A DNA stretch of 39,475 nt. It comes from Lentisphaeraceae bacterium. Its GTDB lineage: Bacteria > Verrucomicrobiota > Lentisphaeria > Lentisphaerales > Lentisphaeraceae. Both the position numbers and the translations under genes were made by a program. Shown here piece by piece: positions 17,261-26,710 of the stretch. Under the pieces are notes generated by a model that ran no database searches, was not told the origin of the DNA, and saw only the letters and a list, made by a program, of their open reading frames with translations. Location: NCBI GenBank assembly GCA_021232515.1, contig JAJPOQ010000018.1:1-39475 (forward strand), in the 5' to 3' direction. Positions within the stretch are counted from its first letter, which is position 1; each line of letters begins with the position of its first letter.

Positions 17261-17956
17261 TTAGAATGAAACCTTAACATCACCTTGCATCTTAATAGGT
17301 TCTGACATGAGTTTAAGTCCACTCACTTCAGACCAGTCTCTATCCCACTTTCTAAACAAAAGAGGATCACACTCTTCCCATTGATTCATATCGACAATCA
17401 GCACATTGCCGTCTGAGGTAAAATAAATGTCGATCACAACATTTTTCTTATCTAAGAAAGGAACAATTTCCTCGGTAAAACTTAAAGCTTTTTGCCAGTA
17501 GTCTTCACGTCGACCTTCTAGTCTTCTAAAGTGCCTTTCCAATATGCGCTGAGACATGCCTGAAAGTTTACCTTCAAAGACAAATAAGCGAAATTCACGA
17601 GTCTTATCCATACGACGATAAGGACGAACGACTATTCTTTCTGAACGACCAGACTTTATTTCTTCTTGAGCTTTTGGACTAGTTTTTATCAATTCTAACG
17701 CCGTTTTAGCATGAGCATGAGACTTCTTTCTTGAAAAAAGTGGCGAGTCATCTGGAGTAACGGTATCTGCTCCGATAAAACAAGCACCTGGCAAAGCTGT
17801 TATCACTTTCTCCAAACGCTTGCAAAGCTTTTCCTCGATCTCACTGTTCGACTCTCCAGAGATAAGAAGAGACTTCTCATCTTCATGAAGGCGAACAAAC
17901 ATCGTCGGAAAAGTAAAATCTGCTAAAGATGTATACCAGTCTGAAAGAGCAGTCAT
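17261..17956 (-). CDS. CDC123/D123-like ATP-grasp protein
   Basis: A 231-residue protein with the hallmarks of the CDC123 (D123) family, known in eukaryotes as an ATP-grasp chaperone for assembly of translation factor eIF2. It shows TVTPDDSPLF (65-74, compare the family's DT-SPDD), then IVVRPYRRMDKTREFRLFV (the EFR block), SGMSQR, and VLIVDMNQWEECDPLLF, where D189 and N191 correspond to the Mg-ATP-binding D-x-N and the trailing W to the family D-x-N-P-W. It is shorter than eukaryotic CDC123 (over 330 residues). Bacteria have no eIF2, so its partner is unknown. It is 2 bp downstream of ffh and abuts the acyl-CoA ligase gene. Confidence 0.82.
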   Translation of the reverse strand: MTALSDWYTSLADFTFPTMFVRLHEDEKSLLISGESNSEIEEKLCKRLEKVITALPGACFIGADTVTPDDSPLFSRKKSHAHAKTALELIKTSPKAQEEIKSGRSERIVVRPYRRMDKTREFRLFVFEGKLSGMSQRILERHFRRLEGRREDYWQKALSFTEEIVPFLDKKNVVIDIYFTSDGNVLIVDMNQWEECDPLLFRKWDRDWSEVSGLKLMSEPIKMQGDVKVSF

Positions 17957-17958
17957 GC

Positions 17959-19374
17959 TTACTTCTTACGACTTTTCTTTTTAGCTGCTTTAGCTGCTTT
18001 TCTCTTCTTCTTTTTATCGTCTTTACTAGGGCCTTTTGCCTTAGTCGCTTTCATGCCTGGCATACCAGGAATGTTTGGCGTCTCTTTACGAGCGATCTTA
18101 CCGACCATTGTACGAGCCATTTCAAAACGTTTTAGAAGCTGGCTTATTTCGTCCATCTTCACACCAGAACCTTTGGCGATACGTTCTCTTCTTGAAAGGT
18201 TTAAAGACTCTGGATGCTCTCTTTCATAGGCAGTCATAGAACGAATCATACCTTCGACGCGATTGATTTGTTTATCATTCATCGCAATACCGATCTGGTC
18301 TCTAAGAGCTCGACCACCAGGAAGAAGATTTAAAATCTTAGCAAAGCCACCCATCTTACGCATCTGATTGATCTGACCAAGGAAGTCATTTAAATCAAAT
18401 GTTTCAGTCTTCATCTTGTCTTCAAGACGCTTAGCTTCACCTTCGTCGATATGCTTTTCAGCTTCTTCAACTAGGTGAACTATGTCACCCATACCAAGAA
18501 TCCTAGACGCCATACCTTCCGGTCTAAACTTCTCTAGATCTTTAGGTTTTTCACCAGTAGTAATGAACTTGATCGGCTTACCAGTAACTTTGCGCATAGA
18601 AAGCGCAGCACCACCACGAGCGTCACCATCCATCTTCGTAAGGATGATACCAGAAATACTAAGGGCTTCGTTGAAATGTTTGGCTACAGAAACGGCTTCT
18701 TGACCTAAAGCGGCGTCAGCAGTTAGAAGTATCTCTTGAGGATTAAGAGCTTCTTTAACTCTAACTAACTCTTGAACCATGTCGGCGTCGATTTGTAGAC
18801 GGCCAGCCATATCCAGAATAAGAACTTTCGCTCCCTGAGACTTAGCTAAGTTGTAAGCGTTTTGAGCGATCTGAACAACATCAGGAGTTGAACGATCAGC
18901 AAAAACTTCAACGCCGATGTCTTTACCAACAGCTTCGAGCTGATCGATTGCTGCAGGACGGTAAACGTCACAACCAGCAACTAAAACTTTCTTATTTTGC
19001 TCTTTAAAGTGATAAGCTAGTTTACCAGTAGTGGTTGTTTTACCAGCACCATGTAAACCTACCATCATAATAACAGATGGAGTTTTATCTAAATTTAAAG
19101 GAGCTTCTTCTTGGCCCATAAGCTCAACAAGAAGGTCATTAACAACTTTAACTACTTGTTGTCCTGGCTTAACGCTTTTTGTAACGTCTTCACCAAGGCA
19201 AGCTTCGGTTGCATCTTTAATAAAATCTTCGACAATACCATAACTAACGTCAGCTGATAAAAGTGCTAAGCGCACCTCTTCCATAGCTTCTTTGATATTG
19301 CTATCTGTTAAAGTCCCGCGACCTGTAATATTTTTAAATGCACTTTGAAGTGAATCAGATAAATTTTCAAACAT
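17959..19374 (-). CDS. ffh: Signal recognition particle protein Ffh
   Basis: The SRP54 GTPase that binds signal sequences and 4.5S RNA and delivers ribosomes to FtsY. The NG domain has the P-loop GLHGAGKTTT (106-115), DVYRPAAIDQLE, LDMAGRLQID, TKMDGDARGG and the closing GEKPKDLEKF. The M domain follows, with methionine-rich helices (INQMRKMGGFAKILNLLPG) and the RNA-binding SRRERIAKGSG. The last 30 residues are an unusually Lys-rich tail. Length 471 against about 450 typical. It follows map by 17 bp. Confidence 0.98.
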   Translation of the reverse strand: MFENLSDSLQSAFKNITGRGTLTDSNIKEAMEEVRLALLSADVSYGIVEDFIKDATEACLGEDVTKSVKPGQQVVKVVNDLLVELMGQEEAPLNLDKTPSVIMMVGLHGAGKTTTTGKLAYHFKEQNKKVLVAGCDVYRPAAIDQLEAVGKDIGVEVFADRSTPDVVQIAQNAYNLAKSQGAKVLILDMAGRLQIDADMVQELVRVKEALNPQEILLTADAALGQEAVSVAKHFNEALSISGIILTKMDGDARGGAALSMRKVTGKPIKFITTGEKPKDLEKFRPEGMASRILGMGDIVHLVEEAEKHIDEGEAKRLEDKMKTETFDLNDFLGQINQMRKMGGFAKILNLLPGGRALRDQIGIAMNDKQINRVEGMIRSMTAYEREHPESLNLSRRERIAKGSGVKMDEISQLLKRFEMARTMVGKIARKETPNIPGMPGMKATKAKGPSKDDKKKKRKAAKAAKKKSRKK

Positions 19375-19391
19375 CTTTTATCCCCGGGGCA

Positions 19392-20168
19392 CTACCATGC
19401 CGTTAGTATTTCGTAACCATTTTTCGTGATTAAAATCGTATGCTCAAACTGAGCCGTAGCTGTTCCATCAATCGTCTTGTAGTAACAAATAGACGAGTCT
19501 GGTATCTGGAACTCTATAAAATCTTCTGAAGTCTCATTCACCATAGGTTCTACAGTGATACAAGTATTTTCTCTAAGTATTTCACCTGACTTAGGGCGAC
19601 CCGCTGCTGGAACGAAAGGATCTTTATGGAACTGATCCCCTATACCGTGACCGCCGATCGCTTTGACTGTATAAAAACCAAGGTTAGTCACAACTTTATT
19701 TGTTGCGTAGCCTATATCGCCAGTTCTGTTTCCTGCTTTAACTTGTTCTATGCCGGCCATCATGCCTTTTTTAGCAGCTTCTGTAACTTTCTTTACATTA
19801 TCAGTAACTTCTCCAACGAAGAATGTTGCTGAAGTGTCTCCGAAGAAACCCGCTTTCTTTAAAGTTACATCGATGTTTATCGCATCGCCTGGCATCAAAA
19901 CCTCATCATCTCTCGGAACGCCGTGACAAACGACGTCATTTACACTAGTACAAACCGATTTTGGAAAGCCGTGATAGTTAAGAGGTGCTGATTGCGCGTC
20001 AAGAGAAAGTGTATATTCGTGGACAGCGTCATTTATGTGACCGGTAGTTACACCAGGAGCGACCAGTTTTGCTGCGTATTGAAGAGTTTGGGCGGCTAAT
20101 TGACAGACGGTCTCCATCTTTTTGATTTGAGCTAGCGTCATGCCTAAGTTTTTGCGTTTGCGTTGCAT
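19392..20168 (-). CDS. map: Methionine aminopeptidase, type I
   Basis: Removes the N-terminal Met from new proteins. The metal ligands are all present: INIDV and GFFGDTS (two Asp), GHGIGDQFHKDP (His), TVEPMV (Glu) and QFEHTIL (Glu), with the substrate His in LNYHGFP. The first ATG at 20168 lacks a clear Shine-Dalgarno; an ATG nine codons in (20141) has TTAGG just upstream and fits the family N-terminus equally well. It heads a run of seven co-oriented genes extending to 12675. Confidence 0.96.
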   Translation of the reverse strand: MQRKRKNLGMTLAQIKKMETVCQLAAQTLQYAAKLVAPGVTTGHINDAVHEYTLSLDAQSAPLNYHGFPKSVCTSVNDVVCHGVPRDDEVLMPGDAINIDVTLKKAGFFGDTSATFFVGEVTDNVKKVTEAAKKGMMAGIEQVKAGNRTGDIGYATNKVVTNLGFYTVKAIGGHGIGDQFHKDPFVPAAGRPKSGEILRENTCITVEPMVNETSEDFIEFQIPDSSICYYKTIDGTATAQFEHTILITKNGYEILTAW

Positions 20169-20333
20169 ATGATATCAGTTTATAAATTATTGGTTTTCAA
20201 GAAAATTATCGATAAAATCGCATACTATACATCTGTGCGCCTGTTTGACCACTCAGGATTCTCGAAGATTCAAAAAGGACGATTTCTTAATTTGCACTGT
20301 ACAAAATGCTGATCTTCAAAACATTTAATATTA

Positions 20334-20356
20334 TTAAGGATTTTTATAATCCTTAA
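20334..20356. promoter_or_regulatory. Inverted repeat with embedded TATAAT upstream of the sulfatase
   Basis: TTAAGGAT and ATCCTTAA form a perfect 8-bp dyad with a 7-base spacer. The right half overlaps a perfect TATAAT (20345-20350), though no good -35 box stands in front. It lies in the divergent map/sulfatase intergenic space, 84 bp before the sulfatase ATG. An operator over a weak promoter would look like this. Confidence 0.3.
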
Positions 20357-20439
20357 CATAAATACTGACATAAGATTTATTTAAAAAAGGCTATCTATTA
20401 AAAATGGCCTGCCTTTACTAACAATCTTTAAGGAAGAAA

Positions 20440-21783
20440 ATGCTAAAACAACTTATCTCAATAATCCTCATCGCTCTTTTAGCTTCATGTAGCACAACAG
20501 AAAAAATTAATCAACCAAACGTTCTCGTTATCATGGTGGATGATTTGGGATACAGTGACTTATCCATCTATGGATCAAAAGATATAAAAACTCCTAAAAT
20601 CGATTCTCTCATGAAACAGGGAACTCGATTCTCTGACTTTACGGCAAACTGCTGCGTTTGTAGTCCATCTCGAGCAGCGTTTCTAACTGGACGAAATCAG
20701 GATATGGTTGGTGTCCCTGGAGTAGTTAGAACAAATGACGATAACAATTGGGGCTACATGACGCCTGGAGTCACTACTCTGCCTCAAATACTCAAAGAAA
20801 ATGGTTACAGAACATCTCTCATTGGAAAATGGCACTTGGGTTTGAAGTCGCCTAATACACCAAATGAGAAAGGTTTTGAAGAGTTTCATGGTTTCTTAGG
20901 AGATATGATGGATGACTACTGGCACCACCGTCGCCGTGGCAACAACTACATGTATCACAATGATAAATTACTAAAAACAGAAGGTACACATGCAACTGAC
21001 CTTTTCACAGACTGGTCAATTGAGGAACTCAGAAAAGCTAAAAAGGATTCACGTCCATTCTTCCAGTTTCTAGCTTACAATGCACCACACAGTCCTATTC
21101 ACCCGCCGAAAAACTGGCTAAACAAATTTCAAAAGGAAAATCCCGGCGCATCTGATAAGCGAGCAAAAATAGGCGCACTCATAGAACACTTAGACTACAG
21201 TGTAGGCCGAGTCCTCAAAAGCCTTAAAGATTTAGACCTAGAAAAAAATACACTCGTCATATTCACTTCTGACAACGGTGGGAAAATTCACTTTGGTGCG
21301 ACGAACGGCCCATTCCGAAGTGACAAAACGCATGTTTACGAAGGCGGATTAAAAGTCTGTACATCTTTTACTTGGCCTGGAAAAATCGAAGCTAACCGAG
21401 TTACTGACTTTGAAGCTATGACGATGGATTTATTTCCAACCATTCTTGAAGCTGCCGGCATAAATGATAGCACAAAAATTGATGGGCTTTCTATTTTAGA
21501 AGAAGTTGTCGATCAAAAACAAAAACCTTTTGTCGAACGAAACCAAATTTATACATGGCTTCAAGGCTACAAAAAACATGCTCTTAGAAAAGGTGATTGG
21601 AAGTTGGTCAAAGATACTGAAAAGTCGTCCTACGAATTATATAATTTAGAAAATGACCCTTATGAAACGAAGGACTTGGCAAAAGCGAATTCTCAAAAAT
21701 TCAACGAACTACTTGCGATAATGACAGCGCATCTCAAAGAGGCGAATAAAGTAAACTGGCGTCGACCTTCTCAATTAAAATAA
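20440..21783 (+). CDS. Sulfatase (formylglycine-dependent, type S1), predicted lipoprotein
   Basis: Hydrolyses sulfate esters, probably on algal or host polysaccharide. A lipoprotein signal (LLASC, lipid-bearing Cys 17) places it in the cell envelope. The sulfatase core follows: VDDLGYSDLS (metal-binding Asp pair 34-35), CSPSR (74-78) with C74 as the Cys converted to formylglycine, LTGR, GKWHLG, and FTSDNGG for the second metal site. Length 447 suits the S1 family. AAGGA precedes the ATG. No sulfatase-maturing enzyme is in the window. The two genes downstream have the same strand and are common companions of sulfatases in planctomycete and lentisphaeral genomes. Confidence 0.95.
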   Translation: MLKQLISIILIALLASCSTTEKINQPNVLVIMVDDLGYSDLSIYGSKDIKTPKIDSLMKQGTRFSDFTANCCVCSPSRAAFLTGRNQDMVGVPGVVRTNDDNNWGYMTPGVTTLPQILKENGYRTSLIGKWHLGLKSPNTPNEKGFEEFHGFLGDMMDDYWHHRRRGNNYMYHNDKLLKTEGTHATDLFTDWSIEELRKAKKDSRPFFQFLAYNAPHSPIHPPKNWLNKFQKENPGASDKRAKIGALIEHLDYSVGRVLKSLKDLDLEKNTLVIFTSDNGGKIHFGATNGPFRSDKTHVYEGGLKVCTSFTWPGKIEANRVTDFEAMTMDLFPTILEAAGINDSTKIDGLSILEEVVDQKQKPFVERNQIYTWLQGYKKHALRKGDWKLVKDTEKSSYELYNLENDPYETKDLAKANSQKFNELLAIMTAHLKEANKVNWRRPSQLK

Positions 21784-21793
21784 ATTGTGATTA

Positions 21794-21820
21794 GGCTGTA
21801 AAAATATTTGCAGCCAACTT
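21794..21820 (+). terminator. Hairpin after the sulfatase, possible terminator
   Basis: GGCTGTAAA pairs with TTTGCAGCC (9 bp including one wobble) around a 4-base loop, 10 bp past the sulfatase stop. The following AACTTTTATC is only a weak T tract, so termination may be partial, leaving read-through to the next gene. Confidence 0.5.
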
Positions 21821-21932
21821 TTATCACATAATTTTAAACATACGTCACATAAATACAAATCTTTGCGTAAAAGCTACTATCAATAGCTATATATAAAAAT
21901 TACTTTCTTATATAATAATCGTGGACATGTGT

Positions 21933-24140
21933 ATGTATAAAATAATCTTTTCTTTCTTAATTTTTGTAAGCATAAACTTGCTTGCAGCTCCCCCCTTACA
22001 ATTCAAACGAGATATACTGCCAATTATTGAGCGGTCTTGCTTTAAGTGCCATAATGGTCAAGAGAAAAAGGCCAAGGCTGGCCTAAGAATGGACATAGCA
22101 GAGGAAATGCTAAGCTTTGAAAACTTCCTCATACCCGGGAATCCGAAAAAAAGTATTTTCATCGAAAGTATCTCGCACCCTAAAGGTCACGATGACCTCA
22201 TGCCTCCAGAAGGAAAGGCTGAACCTATTTCGACTGCAGAAATTGCTAAAATCAGTCTTTGGATCGACCAAGGCGCTCACTTTGGAACATGGGAAAAGTA
22301 CTCAAATACAAAAAAGAAAAAACTAGTTTCAGGCCTCAAACAAGGCCAAGTGGCTGCAAACCAACAACAAGTCGTATCCGACATCGACCAAATCGTTACC
22401 AGAACACTTGCTAAAAGCAATCTCGTACTAACAAAACCTGCAAGTGACGAAACCTTTCTGAGACGTATATATCTACAAATAATCGGACGTATACCAACTC
22501 TTACTGAAGTCGATAATTTCATGGGATCTAACGACAAGGATAAACGATCTAAGTTAATCTCTAAGCTCCAAAAGTCTGAAGGTTATGTCAGTCACAACTT
22601 TAACTACTGGGCAAATGTCCTCAGAGTTCAAACGTCTCAAAAAGGCAATATCAAAGGAACTTGGCTCGAGTACCTCAAACAATCTCTAAGAGAAAATAAA
22701 TCTTATGATACTTGGGTTCGAGAAATGCTAGATGCTCGAGGCAGTTGGTGGAAAAGTCCACAAATAGGATTCTATGGCCGAGACATGAAAAACAGACTTG
22801 CTGGTTACGAGGCTCTCACTGGAGTTTTCCTAGGGACTCAAATAGGCTGTGCTCAGTGCCACGATCACCCTTTCGATGCAACGACTAGACGTGACTATTT
22901 CGAAATGTTTGGTTACACGAGCAATGTCCACGCTCAAGAAAGGCGCAAAAAGATATTTAAACACCTAGACCCAAATGAGATCTACAAACAAACTAGAAAA
23001 GTCGAAAAATCACTAAAAGACAAAAAGCCAATGTATGGCAATATGACGCGAAGCATGAATATCCACTCTCAAGTGAATCTGCGTAACATCATATTTAAAG
23101 TTTACAGTGGCAAAGTCATGTCCTATACAAATAAACTACCCGACGACTACCAATATGACGACGCTAAACCAAAGCAACATGTAAAACCAGATGTCCTGTT
23201 TGGTAAAACACCTAAGTTTGATGTCAAAAAAGATCTACCGCAAACTACATTTTCAGAATGGGTAACCAATCCTGACAATCTTAAATTCACTCATGTCATT
23301 GTGAATAGACTTTGGCATAAAGCTACTGGTGACACTATCGCTGGAGCTCTCACAGACCTCGTTGAACCTGAACGAGCAAAGGCTCCTGAACTGTTAAACT
23401 ACTTAAGCCAATTAATGGTCGACCTAAACTACGACATTCAAAAATTCAATCACATCCTTTACTCTACAGAAATCTACCAAAGCCAAGCTATTAAAGAAGA
23501 TGCCATAACTCCTAAAACATTAGCAAATGGACCTCTGCTTAAGAGAATGTCTGCTGAACAACTTTGGGACTCAATCATGATTTTAAAGAATCCTACTTTA
23601 GATGAAACTCTTGCTCCGAAGATATTTGATTTTGAATTTATGTTTCAACTACTTGAAGTGAAGACTTATGATGAATATTGGGCGATGATTAAGAAAAAGT
23701 CTAAAGAGAACCCAATAGATTTAGGCAAAGGCACAAGGATGAATCGCATGGTGGCTAAAGAAGGTTTTCTAAAATCTGACTTTAAGCGTTCTTCTGAATT
23801 AAAGCAACCGACTCCTGCCGGACACTTTTTAAAACACTTTGGTCAAGCTGACCGAGAACTCGTCGAGGACCAGTGGCTCAATCCGACCGTACCTCAAAGT
23901 CTATCACTGCTAAATAGTAAACTAGTTCGAGAAGTCGCTATTCAAGGAAGCCCTATTGATTTGTACGTATCAAAACTTGATAATAAGGGCGAGCAAATAA
24001 AAGCAATTTTCAAAACAGTCTTAAGTCGCACTCCAACTGAACGTGAATCGAGCCTCTTTAATCAAGGTCAACAAAAGCTCGACATTACAAATATTTGTTG
24101 GATACTTGCAAATACTAAACAATTTATATTTATTAAATAA
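21933..24140 (+). CDS. PSC1-PSD1 family protein (planctomycete-type cytochrome C, DUF1549, DUF1553)
   Basis: A 735-residue exported protein. ATG 21933 is preferred over the in-frame GTG at 21921 because it starts the signal peptide directly (MYKIIFSFLIFVSINLLAA) and GTGGA lies 7-12 bases before it. A PF07635-type haem-binding segment follows at once with RDILPIIERSCFKCH (CxxCH, C36-H40). Next is DUF1549, with its own GCAQCHDHPFD at about residue 306, and a C-terminal DUF1553 block (HFLKHFGQADRE, VPQSLSLLNS). These proteins are typical of Planctomycetes, Verrucomicrobia and Lentisphaerae and usually sit beside sulfatases; their biochemical role is unknown. It is somewhat shorter than most members. 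Confidence 0.92.
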   Translation: MYKIIFSFLIFVSINLLAAPPLQFKRDILPIIERSCFKCHNGQEKKAKAGLRMDIAEEMLSFENFLIPGNPKKSIFIESISHPKGHDDLMPPEGKAEPISTAEIAKISLWIDQGAHFGTWEKYSNTKKKKLVSGLKQGQVAANQQQVVSDIDQIVTRTLAKSNLVLTKPASDETFLRRIYLQIIGRIPTLTEVDNFMGSNDKDKRSKLISKLQKSEGYVSHNFNYWANVLRVQTSQKGNIKGTWLEYLKQSLRENKSYDTWVREMLDARGSWWKSPQIGFYGRDMKNRLAGYEALTGVFLGTQIGCAQCHDHPFDATTRRDYFEMFGYTSNVHAQERRKKIFKHLDPNEIYKQTRKVEKSLKDKKPMYGNMTRSMNIHSQVNLRNIIFKVYSGKVMSYTNKLPDDYQYDDAKPKQHVKPDVLFGKTPKFDVKKDLPQTTFSEWVTNPDNLKFTHVIVNRLWHKATGDTIAGALTDLVEPERAKAPELLNYLSQLMVDLNYDIQKFNHILYSTEIYQSQAIKEDAITPKTLANGPLLKRMSAEQLWDSIMILKNPTLDETLAPKIFDFEFMFQLLEVKTYDEYWAMIKKKSKENPIDLGKGTRMNRMVAKEGFLKSDFKRSSELKQPTPAGHFLKHFGQADRELVEDQWLNPTVPQSLSLLNSKLVREVAIQGSPIDLYVSKLDNKGEQIKAIFKTVLSRTPTERESSLFNQGQQKLDITNICWILANTKQFIFIK

Positions 24141-24164
24141 GACAGAGTTTCTTGGGGGACAATC

Positions 24165-24893
24165 ATGAAAGATAAAAAATTTACATTGATCGAGCTACTC
24201 GTTGTAGTCGCGATAATTGGTATATTGTCCTCTATACTTCTTCCAAGTTTAAGTAAAGCTCGAATGAAAGGCCAGTCGGCAGTCTGTAAAAGTAATCAAC
24301 GCCAAATTGGTGTTGCGGTCACACTCTACACAGATGATGATGACGGAAAATTCCCTACTTTTTATAGATGGAACTATGAACACCAATGGGCAACTGTCAT
24401 GCTTGGTGTTAACTACCTTGACATGCCCGGCAACCTCTCAAATGAAGCTGGCGGTAAAGTCACCAAAGCTTATCAAGATGAAGAAGGTAGCGTTTTCACC
24501 TGTCCGACTCAGCAGGACAAGTTTGACAGCAAAAGAAATATATCGATCAACCAAAACTTAGGCTGGACTTGGAAAAACGGAGCCTACATAAACGAAAATA
24601 ATAATACGACGCATATAGGCGTTATGTCGAATCCTCACAAAGCTGTATATGCTGGTGATGCAGGTATAAATAATAACGGCAATGGTTGGTGGTTACAGAT
24701 AAAACAAGCCGGTGGAACAAATGCCCATACTGGCGAAAAGCTTTTTAACTCACTCTATCCACATGATCAAAAAGCCAACCATGTTTATCTCGACAATCAC
24801 GTCGAAAGCATCTCTAGAGTCTATGGCACAAGATTCTATGGCCAAGGCAACAATGAGAACTACACTTGGATGGAGTTTTGGCGTGGCCAATAA
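24165..24893 (+). CDS. Prepilin-type pseudopilin with H-X9-DG-like C-terminus
   Basis: The N-terminus KKFTLIELLVVVAIIGILSS is a class III (prepilin) signal: cleavage before F6, Glu at mature position 5, then a hydrophobic helix. The following LLPSLSKARMKGQSAVCKSNQRQIG is characteristic of the greatly expanded lentisphaeral and planctomycete pseudopilin family. Near the end HVYLDNHVES occupies the place of the H-X9-DG motif. Such proteins are presumed cell-surface or type II secretion-like filament components; the precise role is unknown. GGGGGACAATC supplies the Shine-Dalgarno. It follows the PSD1 gene by 24 bp and is likely cotranscribed. Confidence 0.92.
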   Translation: MKDKKFTLIELLVVVAIIGILSSILLPSLSKARMKGQSAVCKSNQRQIGVAVTLYTDDDDGKFPTFYRWNYEHQWATVMLGVNYLDMPGNLSNEAGGKVTKAYQDEEGSVFTCPTQQDKFDSKRNISINQNLGWTWKNGAYINENNNTTHIGVMSNPHKAVYAGDAGINNNGNGWWLQIKQAGGTNAHTGEKLFNSLYPHDQKANHVYLDNHVESISRVYGTRFYGQGNNENYTWMEFWRGQ

Positions 24894-25078
24894 GCTCATT
24901 TTAAGTGATGCGAAACTCGACTAAATCCCAAGAATAAAGCCTTCACCTCTTTCTCAAAAATAATAAGTTCAAAAACTTCTGAGCTGACTTTACTCAATTC
25001 CACCAATTCTTATCCAATTTCGTACATCTTGGAACAAATCTTGAGATGTAAGTCATAAAAAATGAGAGAGCATTTTAT

Positions 25079-26710
25079 ATGGCCAGGCCTCACGAGCTAT
25101 CGACAACAACTGTAAGAATTCAGCTACCGGATAACTTTTTAAAGTCTTTGAAAGCTTCAAAGGAAAAAAGTAATCCGAATGCGAGCGTGAATTTAAGCGA
25201 TACTGAGAACCCTGTTTACCGTGAACTTTTAAACAATGTTTACGACGCTGTTATCATCGCTGCACCGACGGGTGAAATAATGGACATAAACCATCGAACT
25301 CTCGACTTCTTCCTTTATAGCTCCGACGAACTCCTTGCAAAAAATGTCAAAGAAATAATTAAGGGCATAACAAACACCCTGCTTGAAACCTTAATGATCA
25401 ACAGTCGTAAAAAACTGCTAACATTTATGGAAGCAAGATGCTTGAGAGCTGACACTACGAACTTCCCTGCGGAAGTAACAGTCAATAAAATAACTTTAAA
25501 TCAGCGTGACTTCCTCATCTTCTGTATTCGAAATATTTCACGAAGAAAGGAAGCTGAAAAGAGCCTAAAGGATGCACACTTAGAACTCGCTTATGAACGC
25601 GACTTACTGCACACACTCCTCAGCGAAGTTCCAGAGTATATTTCATTTAAGAACCAAGCGCTTAAGTACATCCGTATTAACAATGCTCTAAGTCAGCTTT
25701 TCGGTCTAAACTCTCCTGAAGATGCTATAGGAAAAGATCAACATGAATATATGGCGGCAGATGTAGCAGAGAGACAACTTCAAGAAGATTTAGAAATAAT
25801 CAAAACTGGTAAACCTATTATCAATGTTGAGCATAAGTATATGATCAATGATCAAGAGATATGGCTCACAAGTAGTAAAGTTCCTATCAGAGATAATGAT
25901 GGAAATATTTGTGGTTTGATAAATATCAGCCGTGATACAACTGAGAAAAAGAAAGCTACCGAACTTCTAACTCAAGCAAAAATTCAGGCTGAAGATGCGA
26001 ATAAATTAAAAGATGACTTCATAGCAAATATCACCCATGAATTGAGGACTCCTTTAAATCCTATCATTGGTTTTGCAACAATCATCAAAAACTCCTATGA
26101 AGAGTATCTGCACGACAGAAAACTCATGGAAGAACATACAAACTACATTTTAGAGGCCGCAACACACTTACAGGCTATAATAGAAGACTTACTCACGATA
26201 GCGAAAAACGATGAAAAAATAGAGTTTAAAATAACAACCTTCTCTGCAGATGCATTGATTGCAGAAATAGTAAATCTCCACCATTATCAGATAACCAAAA
26301 ACAAATTGGACCTTAGAATTGAATCACCGACAAATACTTCATTTTTATTCCATTGTGATCGATCTAAACTCTTCCACATACTTTCAAACTTTGTCGGAAA
26401 TGCGATAAAATTCACTCCTGAAGGTGGTCAAATTATCATGAAAGTTGAGTCTCAAGAAGATCATCTTACTTTTGAAGTTCAGGACAATGGCATAGGAATA
26501 AGTGAAAGAAATTTACAGAAGATATTCGACCGCTTTGTTCAAGTTGAAAACATCCTCACCAAAACTTATGCGGGTACTGGTTTAGGTCTTGCAATAGTTA
26601 AAGAATTATGCGATGTCATTGAGTGTGAACCATATGTCTTCAGTGAAGAAGGCAAAGGTAGTCGCTTCGGAATCAAGATTCCACAATCACTTTACGAAGA
26701 GCTTACTTAA
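25079..26710 (+). CDS. PAS-containing sensor histidine kinase
   Basis: A 543-residue soluble kinase with no membrane helix. Two PAS domains are recognisable: VYRELLNNVYDAVIIAAPTG onwards (about 45-150), and LLSEVPEYISFKN onwards (about 180-295), the second ending INISRDTTEKK. The HisKA phosphoacceptor is H320 in NITHELRTPLNP. The ATPase domain has the N box (SNFVGNAIKFTPEGG), G1 (VQDNGIGIS), the F box (FDRFVQVE) and G2 (YAGTGLGLAIVKEL). It has no receiver domain and no response regulator on its strand nearby. Its stop overlaps that of the convergent hybrid kinase by 8 bp. Confidence 0.94.
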   Translation: MARPHELSTTTVRIQLPDNFLKSLKASKEKSNPNASVNLSDTENPVYRELLNNVYDAVIIAAPTGEIMDINHRTLDFFLYSSDELLAKNVKEIIKGITNTLLETLMINSRKKLLTFMEARCLRADTTNFPAEVTVNKITLNQRDFLIFCIRNISRRKEAEKSLKDAHLELAYERDLLHTLLSEVPEYISFKNQALKYIRINNALSQLFGLNSPEDAIGKDQHEYMAADVAERQLQEDLEIIKTGKPIINVEHKYMINDQEIWLTSSKVPIRDNDGNICGLINISRDTTEKKKATELLTQAKIQAEDANKLKDDFIANITHELRTPLNPIIGFATIIKNSYEEYLHDRKLMEEHTNYILEAATHLQAIIEDLLTIAKNDEKIEFKITTFSADALIAEIVNLHHYQITKNKLDLRIESPTNTSFLFHCDRSKLFHILSNFVGNAIKFTPEGGQIIMKVESQEDHLTFEVQDNGIGISERNLQKIFDRFVQVENILTKTYAGTGLGLAIVKELCDVIECEPYVFSEEGKGSRFGIKIPQSLYEELT

